Source: Latrodectus hesperus (lineage: Eukaryota > Arthropoda > Arachnida > Araneae > Theridiidae). Taken from it: a stretch of DNA of 64,000 bases. The notes under the pieces were generated by a model. It saw only the letters and a program-made list of their open reading frames with translations. It was not told the DNA's origin and searched no databases. The stretch lies in the NCBI GenBank assembly GCA_037975125.1, contig CM075860.1, positions 26,928,504 to 26,992,503 on the forward strand. The letters are read 5' to 3'. Position numbers and translations under genes: made by a program. The stretch's first letter is position 1, and each line of letters starts with the position of its first letter. Below are positions 37,901 through 48,299 of this stretch, in pieces.

Positions 37901-40900
37901 TCGACATTACTATAGCGACAACGCTAATTAGCAAAAATATCAAAAATTGGAAAGTAGATGGCAAACCTTCTGGCTCCAACCATCAAAACATCCATTTTGA
38001 AATTCACTCTTATGTGTGTCTGGATCACATGTTCAGAGACCCAGTTAGGATAGACTGGAAGAAATTCCAGGAGGATTTGACTGGGTTGGTTGAGCTCGGG
38101 AACAGACTTATTAGAGCCAACTACGATCTAGAAGTTACAGCAACCTTCGGCAAAGTAGTATTCCAGATTCTTATCATAACATTTGCCCTATTCGCATTAG
38201 GAGAGCTAAACTCCAATGTTCTTGGTGGAAGAACTCTCTATCAGCCGAAAGGGCGATGTTAGGAAACTTTTTAATAAAGCCAAGAAAAATGGTGAATGGG
38301 AGAACTATAAAACGGCCGTCACTAATTATAGCAAACTTGTTAGGAAAAGCAAAATTAACTCCTGGAGGAAGTTCTGTGATGAGATAGATTCTATCTCTGA
38401 AGCAGACTCCAAAAACTCCTCAAAAGGGATGAACCCATCTTGGTTGGCACCTTAAAGGACGAGGAGGGTAATTTTGCTGCTTCCGGGAAAGAGCTTATGG
38501 AAATTATGACTAAAACCCACTTCCCAGGAGCTAGAGATATTTATAGCAATGAAGGGGAGAACTGCATTGGCTCTTTGTGGAGTCAATAGCGATCAATGGA
38601 CCATCGCTAAAAATATTGTTAACTACAATATTGTTAAATGGGCAATCTCTGCCTTTAAACCTCTAAAAAGCCCAGGTCCTGATGGAATTATGCTCATTAT
38701 GATCCAGAAGGCAGAAGAGGTTATCATACCAGTGCTAACTAGAATTTACAGAGCTAGGTTAGCTCTGGGTTACATACCAAAGATATGGCAGAAGACAGGA
38801 TTGTTTTCATTTTTAAACATGGAAAGGACACCTATGACCAGGCCAAGTCTTATAGACCTATCAGTCTTTCTTAAAATTATGGAGAAAATCATTGATCGGC
38901 ATATAAGAGATTACTTGGATAGTAACAGTCCCTTGCATGCTCTTCAATTTGTCTATCAACCCAGCAAATCTACTGAAACTGCTAGTTTCTAAGATGAGAC
39001 CACTCTGGATCAAAAAGAAACTTTCCTCGACATCCAAGGTGCATTTGATAATATTTCTCATCCATCTATCCTTAATGCACTTAGAGGGGCAGGAATTAAT
39101 CAGACCCTGTGTACTTGGATTGAGGCCTTGATTTCGAATAGATGCATACAAATGAGCATCTTCGGTGAATCATTTGAAAAAAGACTACTAGAGGTTGTCC
39201 TCAAGGAAGTGTTCTCTCACCATTACTTTGGAACTTAGTTCTAAATAGCCTTACAAAAAATCTTAATGATAAGTGCTACTATACACAAGGGTATGCCGAT
39301 GACATTGCCATCCTAATCCTTGGTAAAGATTTCGACATAACTTGTCATCTCCTGCAGGATGCTCTAAGTTATGTAGGTCAATGGTGCATGGATAAGGACC
39401 TGATGGTTAATCCTCAGAAAACCTACCTTGCACCTTTTACACGCAAAAGGAAATGGAAGGGTTTTTTTCATACCAAGACTCTTTGATGTTGAAATCAACG
39501 TGGCTTCAGAGATGAAGTATCTGGGCATTTATTTAGACCAAAAACACTCACCTGGAATAAGCATATTGTTGATAAAATTAACCGAGCAAAGAAAAGCATT
39601 ATGATTTGCAGGCAAATGCTTGGTAAAAACTGGGGTCTACATCCAAAACTGATGTTTTGAATGTACACAGCTATTATCAAGCCCATTATCACATATGCCT
39701 GTATGATTTGGTGGCGTAAGGTGGAACAGAAGTCTGTGACTGACAGACTAGGAGGTCTACAAAGACTGGCCTGTCTCTGCATCACAAAAGCAATGTCCAC
39801 CGCACCAACCAGAGCATTGGAAGTTATGTTGGATCTGACTCCCTTAGACATCTTCATCTGCAGCATGGCCAGAATGACTGCATACAGAATGTAGTTACAA
39901 AACCAATGGTACGACCAGCATGTTGCCAAAGGGCATAGGGGTATTAGCAGGAAAATACAAGATCCTACTTTCCTGATGCCCTCGGACATCACGGAAAAGT
40001 CATACATGTTTGAAAGGACATTTGAAATAGTTTTTCTAACTAGAGACAAATGGGATAACAATATGTTTGAAACTAAAACAGGAGATCTTATCTGGTACAC
40101 AGATGAATAACTGAAAAACAGCCTCTCAGGACTGAGAGTATGTAGCGTGTTACCAAGAATCAGCCTATCTGTAACCCTTGGGCGATACGCTACAGTCTTC
40201 CAGGCAGAAGTTTTGGCCATTATCCACTGTCTGCAAATAAATATGAGGAAGGGATACCACGGTAAGCGGATTCTCATTTTTAGTGACAGTCAAGCCGCTC
40301 TAAAAGTGCTCAGTTCTTTCGAAATCAAATCTAAAATGATTTTGGAATGTAGAAACCTTCTTACAGAACTGGCAACTAGAAACAAGGTGATCCTTGTATG
40401 GGTGCCAGGGCACAAAGGTAACAAAGATAATGAAAGGGCTGATGAAGTCACTAAAGAAGGATCATCTTTTGCTCCCATCGGTGCAGAACCTTTTTGTGGG
40501 ATCAATTTGAAGACCGCAAAAACCAATGTTCTTAGATCGGAAAAACGGAAGATGTATGAAGCTTGGCTCAAAACTCCTGGTCAAACCCATTTTAAAAGTA
40601 TGATCTGTGGATCATCAGCGAGGATTGCCTCTGAAATTCTAAGATGCTCTAGGCAGAAGATATGTTTAATTGTAGGCTTCATAACTGGGCACTACTATTT
40701 CAGAAAACACCTCCATAAAATGAGACTGTTTCAGCAATACCCTATCTGCAGGAAATGTCATACGCAAGAGGAAACGGCCTAGCATATCATTTACGAATGT
40801 GAGGCCTTTGCCCTCTCTAGATTGACTTCTTTAGGCATCATCCATACTAGAGAGTTACACCTAGACTCCATTAAAGTGTTATCGGACTTTGTAAATAAAG

Positions 40901-43900
40901 TGGATGACCCGAGCAACTGGAACTAGGAAACATTGGGTTTGGAGTTAATAGTACAAAATGCTGATGAAAGCAGAGGTGCCCAATGACATGCAAACCTAAC
41001 TCTAAGAAGAAGAATTCAGAAGCTTTTATCAAAAATAAAAAGAAAATTAGTTTTGTAAATAATAAAATAATAATAAAAAGTATATTTTACCATGCTTAAT
41101 CTGGGACTAGAATTTTTCGTACTTTGCAAACTTGAGGGCCTTGTTGAAGGCCAGCTACGAACTCCTGTTTGAGTTGTTTCAAGGCTGGCATGACGTATAG
41201 GAGATATACTAAAAAAATCATGATAGACATAACTGCAGTGGAATTTTCTTTTATATTTCAAAATTCACATAGTTTTAATTTATATTAGATACATAATTTT
41301 TTTAAACATTTAAGATATAATTACCTAAATTAAAAATTATCTTATTCTACAAAAATGAATTGAAAAAAACATTTTTATCAGAATGATATTTTACTTTAGG
41401 TAGAAAGTGACTTAAATTTGTGGGCAAATCTAATACTTTTTTAATCAGACAAAAATTAATAATTTTTTTAGGTACAATCCCATTAGCGGGCATGGGTTTA
41501 ATATGATTCTTGATTTTTGTGCCAAGTGCTGTACAGTTATTTCACCAACCTAAATTATGACTACTTAATAATGTGCAATATCTGGTTTTCAAAATCCCGA
41601 TCACACTCAATGTTGAACTTTGCACATTTAAATATATTTACATACTACAGAAATGTTACAAAGCTATGGAAACAAAAATTACAAATACAAAACATAAAAT
41701 AATTAAAAAATCTACTTCTTTTCATACTCAGCCAATATAATATACATATAATCAATTTTTAATCAATCAAAAGAATACAAACACTTTAAAAAGTACATAG
41801 TATATAACAATAGGAAGCAGGTATTACCAACCATCATGTATAACAATATCAAACAGTGCAATAAATCTAAATCAATAATATAAATAACACATTTTTATGA
41901 AAACTCTCCTATCTAACTGGGAAAAGGTTACCCAACTTAAAAAACAAGTTGCCACACAGTCTAAAATGAGAGAACAACTGGGCAGTAAAATTAAGTTAAT
42001 TATGTAAACTACAGGCATTTTTATGAAAACCGGTTTCTAATTAAAAAGGTAGTGCAACAGCCTTAAAAAGGACATCCATTGCAATGCAATCTAGAATGGA
42101 GGACAACTAAGCAATAAAGCTAGGGCAATAAAGGAAAAAACATACATTTTTTAAAAAAACTTACAATTCACCATAAGCCAAAATATATAAATGTCAAATG
42201 CTTCTACATAATATTTAATAGACCACATAATTACATACAACAGCAGTTTTAATTGAAAAACACAGAAAGTAAAAATGCACATCTTATCACCACTTATAGA
42301 AAAATTAAAATAAAAATTCAATTTATTACCATCCATGTGCTAGAAATATTCAAATACAAATATTTAAATTTTATCTACTTCAAAAACAAAACTTCAAACA
42401 CAAACATTTCAAGAATTTATGTTAAAAAAAAAAAAGGAAAAAAAATGAGCACACCAAAAGCTTTATGGGTTACTACAACTAAAAACAAACTTCATGCATG
42501 CACACACAAGATTACATCATAAAATTACAGGTTGGTGATAAAATTTACAGGTTTGGCACATTTGGCACCTAAGCTCATAGGATTTAGCATTTTTTTACAG
42601 TTATTAAAAACAAATATTTAATCATATTTTCATTTTATGATTTCAGGTTCTTGTTATTTATTCAATGAAATTAACTTTGGTAATTTTAAACAAATATTAA
42701 CTTATTTTATAAATTTTGAAATATACTGATTCTGCATAGCAGAATTTAAATTTTTGTGATTTTTAGATATGAAAAATTTGAAGTCACAAAATAAATATTA
42801 TATTAAAAATACAATAAATATTAAATTAAAAATACATATTAAATACATTAAAAATTAGAATTTATAATAAATTACAATATTTAATTTCTAGGAAACTATA
42901 AGTAAAAGTAATGCATTTAATAATTATAACCAAAGGAAAATGTTACTTTTTGTAGCTAAAATGAAATAAATAAAAAAACTGATATTTTAAGTCTTTATAC
43001 ATGATATGCTGCCTGATAAAATATATACCATACACAAATAATTTTTTTTTACAATGAGAAAAGTTTAATACAACTGAACATTATCAATGACACACCTTTC
43101 AAAAATTCTATTTTTAATAAATATCATGACAAATAAAAAATATTTGGTAATTTTTAAGTAAACAATCTTTATGATTATTTCAATGAATGTATCAATATAC
43201 AGTCTACACACTAGAGTTCATTCAATGAAAACCTTTAGTTTTCATTAGATTGGATTTCAAAATCTTTAAATCATTCATACATACATGAGGTGTAAATCAA
43301 ACAAAAAGCTGTTGAACTAATAGCCAAAACATTAGGCATTCAGTTGCCAGTTTGATTTTCAATGAAGAATTGTACTGTTATACTAAATAGAATGTGAACT
43401 TACATGGAGCAGTTTTGCTTATTTGCCAAATTTCTTGAGATCAGTTGCAAAAATATTTATAAACATTAAGTTTCCAAATTAAAAAAATCATGTAAATTAT
43501 GGTTAACAATGAGTGAAACAATTTTTTTAAAATAAATTTAAACATTATGATTTATACTAAAATAATTGAAGTGAGTGAATGAAGGGATTAAGAGATATTT
43601 GTTAGAATTTTTAAGGTTACACTGTAGAGTTAAAGCAGACTTAGAAAGAAGTACGACAGGTAATTCTTCAATTTAAGTCTATTATCTTAAAAAAATATAT
43701 ATGAATAAATTATATACAATAATAACTGCATAATTTTTATTATTTCTTGTAGCTAAATAAATGCCCCACTATAATTTTTTTACAAAATTTTTTAATTTGA
43801 ACATATAAGATGAATATAAATAAAACAAAATCAAATTAAATTTTATATTTAAAATAGCTTAACAGACACATTTAAATGAAAATAAATAATAAAAAACAAA

Positions 43901-46273
43901 TTACCTTGTACGTGGCAAAGTAAAATTACTTCCATTTTGTTTAGGAGAGTCATGACAATCTCTAGAATAAACTAAAATTAAAATAAATAAATTAACATTT
44001 TAGGTAAAACATTAAACGTAAATAGTTTTTTTTTATTAAAACAATGGTTAAAGTAAATGTTATGCGAATATAACAAGCTATTTTTTAATGAGAATAGTAG
44101 TATATATTAAATAGTTAACTTCAATTAGATTTACATGGAAAGAAAAATGATTAATTTAAAATCCAGAAGTACTATCGCTAAAATAAGTTATTACAAAATA
44201 TACACCCTATTCTTAAATTTAATAGTATGTAAGATAAAAAAGTTTCCTGATTTCTCTTTAATATACAAAGAAAATTTGCAATTAAATTATAAAATAATTT
44301 TGATTAAATTGATTGCAATTGCATTTTAAGGTAAAAGACTATGGAACTGTGTGGGTTTGGAGCAATTTCTAATTTTCAAGTCAAGTACTGCACAGTTATT
44401 GCATTAAACGGTAGTCTTCAGCCCATTTTATAAGCATTTATGTGGGTTTTCAAAATCCTAGTTATAAAATATTCTTTTTAAATACATTATTCAAGAGTTC
44501 AAACTATTATATTTAGAGATTCATAATCACAGATAAATTATTGAAAGAAAATTTATCAAACATTTAAAGACTATCCATAAATTTAGAAACTATTAAAATC
44601 GATAAAAATATCATTATCACAACATTAGTTTTTCTGGATATATATCTTTCTCAGTTGTGAATAACAATTAAAATGTTTAAAGGAAAATTTTTTTTTAAAA
44701 AATATCTTTGATCATTTTCAAAACATGATATTTTGAAAAATAGCTAAAATCTATAAAAAAAAGTAATATATACATACTTTTTTCAAATTTATCTTTGAGA
44801 ATAGTTAAGGAAGTGCTCATACGGGCTCTGTGGCTCCCATTATTTATGCCAATATTTTTTAAATTTCTTTCTGACATCCATAATATATCCTAAAATAAAT
44901 ACATAAAGAAACATTTATTTAAAAAAATGTGAAGCATAATAAGAACTAAAATTTTAGATTACAGAAAATTTATAGATTTAGGAAATGCTTTAATAGGTAA
45001 TTTTTCATTAGATTTTTAGAAACTTTAAAATATAACTCAAAACAAATATTTATCATCATAAATTTTTTTTTAAATGTTAGATTTTTTTAAACAATTATTT
45101 GTGAGAGTAATATTTAGTGAAGGTTAATTTAACTATAGATATTTACACATTGATTAATATGCAGAAAATATTAAAAATTGAATATTTTCATTTTTTATAA
45201 CTGACTTAAAATTGATTTTATCTTAACACATCAACTATTAATTAAATTTCAATCAAAAATACTAATATTTGTATTAAGAACTTTAATAAATTTCTTAGTT
45301 ACCTATAACTATTTTTTAGAAAAATGAAGTTTTATTGTTTAGGGTTGATTTTCAGGCATTCAGCAAACATGCATATCAATATTAAGCACTTTTTTTCTTA
45401 ATATTGTAGTATAACATAATTCTTAAGGTAACAGTGTTATTCCATTAAAAGAATAGTTGGGTTGATAACAGAAAATTATACAATTTCATATATTTATTAT
45501 AAAATTAAATAAGTTTCGCAGTTTAAATTAATACCAAATTAGCTTTTGTTCAAATTTTAAAACAAAAATTTTTCATAGATTGAAATAGATGAAATAAAAA
45601 TTTATTTGTCAAATATACAATACATAATATTCTAATAAATATTTCGTTGAAAATTTATAATTTATTGTGTTTCTATAAGAATGTTATACAATATATATAT
45701 TTCTAATAGAAACAAAATAAATTCATAAATGAAGTTTAAAATTCTTTTGCAATCTTATTTCATCATTATTAATTGCACTTCTGATTTTGACATGCATGAT
45801 TGTTTTTCATCATAATTATTTAGTTCTGGTAATACAACAAAACTATTTTTACATTGTAAATGTAATATATAGCTATTTTTTCAAACTTTATTCAGATATA
45901 TCAGGATTTATTGCCACAAGATTAATTTAACATAACAATTAATAGAAACAATTTTAAAATTATATACAGAAATATAGAACATTTTAAAAAGTAATGAATG
46001 TTCTGTAACAAAATTTTTCATGTGAAAAATCTGATATTTTGGTGATAGAAGATTTGTCTCATTCACATGTAAAATATAAGAATTGACTTTCTAAAAGAAT
46101 GAATTAATTTTAAATAACCAAAGAAAAATAAATAAATAGTTACAAAACAATTTTTTGAAATTTAAAGATTTTACCTCAACACCATTATAGTCTTTTAAAT
46201 GAGGTTTGTATATTAATAAATCTAGTTTTTCTAGCCAACTGTCAATACTCAAATGTGGTCGATTATAAGACAT
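19942..46273 (-). CDS. BCAR3-like: NSP/BCAR3-family adaptor: SAM-like, SH2, Cdc25-like domains
   Basis: Eight coding exons in transcript order: 46273-46175, 44889-44778, 43971-43905, 41208-41091, 30408-30163, 27835-26769, 23823-23655 and 20463-19942. Every junction is GT-AG and phase-consistent (2400 bp, 799 residues). Residues 9-67 form a SAM-like domain. SH2 runs from about 165 (HAWYHG) to 248, with the phosphotyrosine-binding Arg in FLVRD at 188, followed by IISQPVNR as in the family. The linker holds PPPKPSRVP at 394-402. The C-terminal Cdc25-like domain (about 504-795) has LACHLTRMD, SGLEYFLLPQG, TWLALRHLH and FRTEFHLRMLWGFKG. Known vertebrate relatives (BCAR3, SH2D3A, SH2D3C) bind Cas proteins through this domain at adhesions; that role here is inferred. 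ATG 46273 may not be the true start, because an acceptor precedes the exon at 46285 and upstream exons may exist. The 10.7-kb intron 4 carries most of the transposons. Confidence 0.92.
20464..22789 (-). other. BCAR3-like intron 7 (3' part), no recognised feature
   Basis: AT-rich. A polypyrimidine acceptor lies directly next to the last exon. A 118-codon minus frame at 20519-20875 is Ile/Tyr/Phe-rich without domain or splice support and I regard it as chance. Confidence 0.5.
22790..23465 (-). pseudogene. Relic of a non-LTR retrotransposon 3' end (RNase H and zinc knuckle)
   Basis: On the minus strand, in several frames, I read RVYSKLFSH and DVEIFVISTVLTNL (RNase H strand with the catalytic Glu), VILVDSTSAI near 23293-23315, PSHEGINWNEIADSLVG near 23120-23190, then CQHCNSLH and NTEHLLECPKLD near 22829-22899 (a C..C...H...C knuckle). 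Stops and frameshifts are frequent, so this is old. It is unrelated at close range to the R1-like copies and lies sense within BCAR3-like intron 7. Confidence 0.75.
24057..24160 (-). mobile_element. SINE family A body relic
   Basis: The reverse complement contains GGTTTGGAATCCACTTAG and AAATTAGTCCCCTGTG, matching the body of the 1549-1760 copy in order and spacing. The tRNA-like head is not recognisable. Confidence 0.75.
24412..25709 (+). mobile_element. mariner element, full length but dead
   Basis: Imperfect terminal inverted repeats of about 30 bp (TGAGGGTATACCTTTTA left, AGAGGGTTGTCTTTTAAG as reverse complement of the right end) lie next to TA dinucleotides at 24412-24413 and 25708-25709. 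The total of about 1.3 kb is the usual mariner size. It encodes a broken transposase (24590-25609). It is inserted antisense in BCAR3-like intron 6. Confidence 0.88.
24590..25609 (+). pseudogene. mariner transposase (DD34D type), disrupted
   Basis: From ATG 24590: the N-terminal HTH region (TVYNWFAEFGR, DESHEGRPKS), then VTSDETWIH with the first catalytic Asp, HHDN with the second, YSPDL, FPYVK and the C-terminal ISTSEWKNCF and NRWKS blocks. Stops and frameshifts occur (for example after MIFYDFKKVLT). The usual APSD-type segment after SPDL is deleted, removing the third catalytic Asp. A run of 26 A bases (25454-25479) expands the Lys stretch after FPYVK. In-frame TAA ends it at 25607-25609. 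Confidence 0.88.
25710..26768 (-). other. BCAR3-like intron 6 (5' part), no recognised feature
   Basis: AT-rich, low complexity. A 76-codon plus frame at 26549-26779 runs into the antisense of exon 6 and is not supported. Confidence 0.5.
27836..30162 (-). other. BCAR3-like intron 5, no recognised feature
   Basis: It splits the SH2 domain between IIKK and VILQ. The sequence is AT-rich and I see no exon, repeat or RNA gene in it. Confidence 0.5.
30409..32153 (-). other. BCAR3-like intron 4 (3' part), no recognised feature
   Basis: AT-rich and low complexity up to an (AT)n tract at 32154-32171 that adjoins the Tc1-like element. An 81-codon minus frame at 31068-31313 is Phe/Lys-rich and unsupported. 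Confidence 0.5.
32184..33370 (-). mobile_element. Tc1-like transposon, truncated on one side
   Basis: The left terminus, TTGGCCTCCAAAAGTTAAGG near 32187, is typical of Tc1-like inverted repeats and lies beside an AT dinucleotide tract, a favoured TA target. The transposase runs on the minus strand. No matching inverted repeat is visible to the right of 33370, and the transposase N-terminus is cut off there. GC content is clearly higher than its surroundings, so it is relatively recent. Confidence 0.85.
32443..33367 (-). pseudogene. Tc1-like transposase (DD34E), disrupted and N-terminally truncated
   Basis: Recognisable from VSRRHVPGRTRVKTPAEDRF and RISASTVRRRL (paired-like DNA-binding region), through SWTRQQLASVLF, MMVWAGISAGGHTDLHVF and LMDDNARVHRA (second Asp) to WPNRSPDLNQIEHVWE (final Glu). 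Breaks: the first catalytic Asp is Tyr (FTYES), a TAA at 32921-32923 follows HQSSIV, and a frameshift near 32560 moves the tail (DSM, CRQCMQAR, GHIPY) to another frame ending at 32443. About the first 50 residues are missing. It lies sense in BCAR3-like intron 4. Confidence 0.88.
33371..36618 (-). other. BCAR3-like intron 4 (middle part); (TA)n microsatellite
   Basis: Mostly AT-rich. A 53-bp (TA)n tract lies at 34895-34947. A slightly GC-richer stretch at 33760-34010 holds a 65-codon frame of unknown nature without splice or domain support. Confidence 0.45.
36800..36840. repeat. Perfect 17-bp inverted repeat in SINE B copy 2
   Basis: CACACCAAAATATGGTT at 36800-36816 is exactly inverted at 36824-36840 around a 7-nt loop, AAGTTGA. 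Copy 1 has only one side of this sequence. Confidence 0.9.
36841..36895. repeat. Perfect 18-bp inverted repeat in SINE B copy 2
   Basis: CTAGCTAGGCTGGCATTA at 36841-36858 is exactly inverted at 36878-36895 around a 19-nt loop. The right arm carries the family-typical GCCAGCCTAGC; the left arm is new compared with copy 1. Confidence 0.9.
37339..40926 (+). pseudogene. R1-like ORF2, multiply broken copy
   Basis: Endonuclease (VVQANLNHS, LIQEPW, GLDCNAHHVVWGS), RT (LKIMEKIIDRHIRDYL, QGYADD with YADD at 39292-39303) and RNase H (FSDSQAALKVL, VWVPGHKG) are all recognisable but spread over several frames. TTA to TAA nonsense lies at 37540-37542, a frameshift near 38140, others near 38410 to 39180, TGA at 39658-39660 and TAA within the RNase H start (ACAGATGAATAA near 40101). 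It keeps the RNase H Asp that the first copy has lost. Confidence 0.9.
37339..41013 (+). mobile_element. R1-like retrotransposon, 5'-truncated second copy
   Basis: Closely similar to 7385-11103 of the first copy throughout, ending in a short (GAA)n tail at 41002-41013. ORF1 and the 5' UTR are absent; similarity begins at GATGGGGTGAAGG, exactly the ORF2 start codon region. No target duplication is evident. It lies antisense in BCAR3-like intron 4, its 3' end only 75 bp from the splice donor of exon 4 (41089-41090). Confidence 0.9.
41480..41595 (+). repeat. Unclassified dispersed repeat, family D (copy 1)
   Basis: A block of about 115 bp with GGGTTTAATATGATT, GCCAAGTGCTGTACAGTTAT and GGTTTTCAAAATCC has the same motifs at the same spacing as 44350-44460. 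It is not similar to SINE families A-C. No tRNA boxes are seen. It lies in BCAR3-like intron 3. Confidence 0.6.
41596..44349 (-). other. BCAR3-like intron 3 and exon 3 surroundings
   Basis: AT-rich apart from exon 43905-43971. It includes A-rich low-complexity sequence around 42420-42450. No other feature is supported. Confidence 0.45.
44350..44460 (+). repeat. Unclassified dispersed repeat, family D (copy 2)
   Basis: GTGGGTTTGGAGCAATT, GTCAAGTACTGCACAGTTAT and GGGTTTTCAAAATCC align with the copy at 41480-41595 over about 110 bp with substitutions and very few length changes. It also lies in intron 3 of the BCAR3-like gene, in the same orientation. Confidence 0.6.
44778..46273 (-). other. 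Two exons encoding the N-terminal SAM-like domain of the BCAR3-like protein
   Basis: Exon 46273-46175 gives SIDSWLEKLDLLIYKPHLKD and exon 44889-44778 gives DILWMSERNLKNIGI plus GSHRARMSTSLTILK. The order WL..L.L..Y, then a hydrophobic step, then L..IGI....GHR-like, then an amphipathic final helix, is the SAM consensus; Ser replaces the usual Gly before His-Arg. The domain joins in frame to exon 43971-43905 only if the acceptor at 43972-43973 is used. The nearer AG at 43962-43963 breaks the phase. Function would be homo- or hetero-oligomerisation. Confidence 0.75.
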
Positions 46274-46495
46274 GATTATTATGTCCTGAAATATAAAAGC
46301 ATGCATTTTAGATACAAAAAATTCATGCTTAAATAACTATAAAAATATAAAATAAAAATTCAACTTTGCTATAATTATGTTAATAAACAATGAAAAATCA
46401 TTGAAAAGATAAATAAATTTGTAGATAATAAAAGAGTGCCTTATAATGAAATATATACTTAAATAATAGTTTTGATGCACATATAACATGACATA

Positions 46496-47277
46496 CCTGC
46501 CAACCTTGGAGAAAAAATATTAGTAGATTCTACTGATTTTGAGGGAAAAAATCAGGAGACTTTTACTACCAACATTTTTGCTTGAATTTAAAACAGTAGT
46601 ACTGCAAAAAGACCATTTTACTCTTTAGATTATACATTCTGAGAATGATTTATGCTAAACATTTTTTGTGTTAATTTTAATATTTGAATAGAATATTCAT
46701 CCAACTCACATAAAGGAACTATGAAAAATAAAAGAATATACTACACATAAAAAATAAACGTCAATGTTTATGTCCCAATATTTATTTTATAGTGGAATGT
46801 TTTCTACTCTAGTGCAATCTATAAATATTAAACTTTTAATTTAATTTTATAAAATAAAATACATTAGTAAATAAATTTAATTCAGTGACAAATATTTTCT
46901 TAGTTACATTACTAATAACTAGTAATATTCATCCTAGTTGAACTGCTTGTGTAAACATACACCTGGTGTCTGCTCTGAATGTTATTTATATGACTGTCAA
47001 CTTGTACGAGTTCTTGGCACCCAAGTGTGGTTACAGAGTTATCCTACCACGGCGGAAAGATAGGGTTTGAAACTATAAGAGGAACACATTTTCAAATATT
47101 ATAATATCATAACATTATAACAATTATATTCGTGCACCATCTGTTGACTATTTAATCTACTAAAACAACTTAATAAAATTTTTTTCTGGCAAAATTTAGA
47201 CTTTTTAAAGTTTTTCACTGAAATTGCCAAAAATCAGTAGATTTTCATACATTATCTAATAATGTAATTTCTGGCAG
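46496..47277. mobile_element. Possible non-autonomous DNA transposon
   Basis: The left part starts CCTGCCAACCTTGGAG and continues with AGTAGATTCTACTGATTTT. Near the right end the reverse complement reads CTGCCAGAAATTAC and then AAATCTACTGATTTTTGG. The shared CTGCCA and TCTACTGATTTT in inverted orientation suggest terminal inverted repeats, and the start recalls TTGCCAACC-type hAT-like ends. I found no target duplication and no coding region, so this is tentative. Confidence 0.35.
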
Positions 47278-47486
47278 ACTAAAAAAACTTTAGAAGATCA
47301 ATATTTACAAACTTTAGAAACCTATTATTTTCTGGTTAAAACGCATCTTTTATTAAAAAAAAAAGGACTATCAAACTTTTCACTTAATGGAACACCCAAA
47401 TACATAGCACTTCACCATATTCAAAGTTTTAGTATCAATGAGTTGACAATGAGAAATAATTAACATAACTGTTGAACTAAACTCAG

Positions 47487-47662
47487 TGACATGACAGCAC
47501 ATAAGAGGATAAGGCCTGCAGTGCTCATATCTGTTTTCTTGATCAAGGGTATTGGGTTACAAATCATGTCCCAGTTAGGTCGTCAGCAAAGCCCCCAGTG
47601 TTTAGTTCCCAAGCATGCTTGACTCTCATTTTCATTGACCCATTGAATGCAGGAAAAGAGAA
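47487..47662 (-). mobile_element. SINE family C, partial copy
   Basis: The reverse complement contains AATGGGTCAATGAAAAT, GCTTGGGAACTAAACACTGG, CAGATATGAGCACTGCAGG and GTGCTGTCATG, collinear with the plus-strand copy at 61070-61290. It overlaps no gene; it lies between the BCAR3-like gene and SEC61A. Confidence 0.75.
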
Positions 47663-48299
47663 ATAATTAATATAAATTTTTCAACTTTTTGCAATGCGAT
47701 AACATAATTAAGAAAAATATATTTTGAGGTGGCCCTAGGTGAAAACTGACAATTTTTTTGTTGTTGTCAACTGTTTTTGTGTGTGTTTTAAGAAATAAAA
47801 TGGCACCAAAAACACCATGCAATAATACAAACACAGTTAAAAAAATATGCAAATTTTAAATTACATTACATATTTATAAGTATGTAATTTCTGACTGTCA
47901 ACAATTCATTGGAGTTGATCTGACAATCAAATCTTTAAAGAAAAAAAGCCACAACAACAACATAAGTATGCAAAATTGTATAAAATTTTTACATACTTAT
48001 TAATGTTTATAAAAAAATACTATTTTTACAAATTAAAAGATTTTTAACATTAATAAAGAAGCATAAAATCAAATATTTTATCACCATACTCAACATCACT
48101 TAATCTGGTGCTGAACTGTGGAGAAACCTAGGGACACCTTGAAAAAAAAGTATAGGCTATCCCATTATCAATTATTTACACAATTAACAGACATTTTTTT
48201 GTAAGGTATACACTGGTAATTGTATATTTTTATTTAAGAGAAATATCAGTTGCCACTTGCATAAATTTTGCGCTGAGTGGAATAATTAAATAAATTTTC

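Noticed and set aside
43962..43963. Nearer acceptor AG for BCAR3-like exon 3
   Set aside because: Using it breaks the reading phase between exons 2 and 4; the AG at 43972-43973 keeps all 800 codons in frame.
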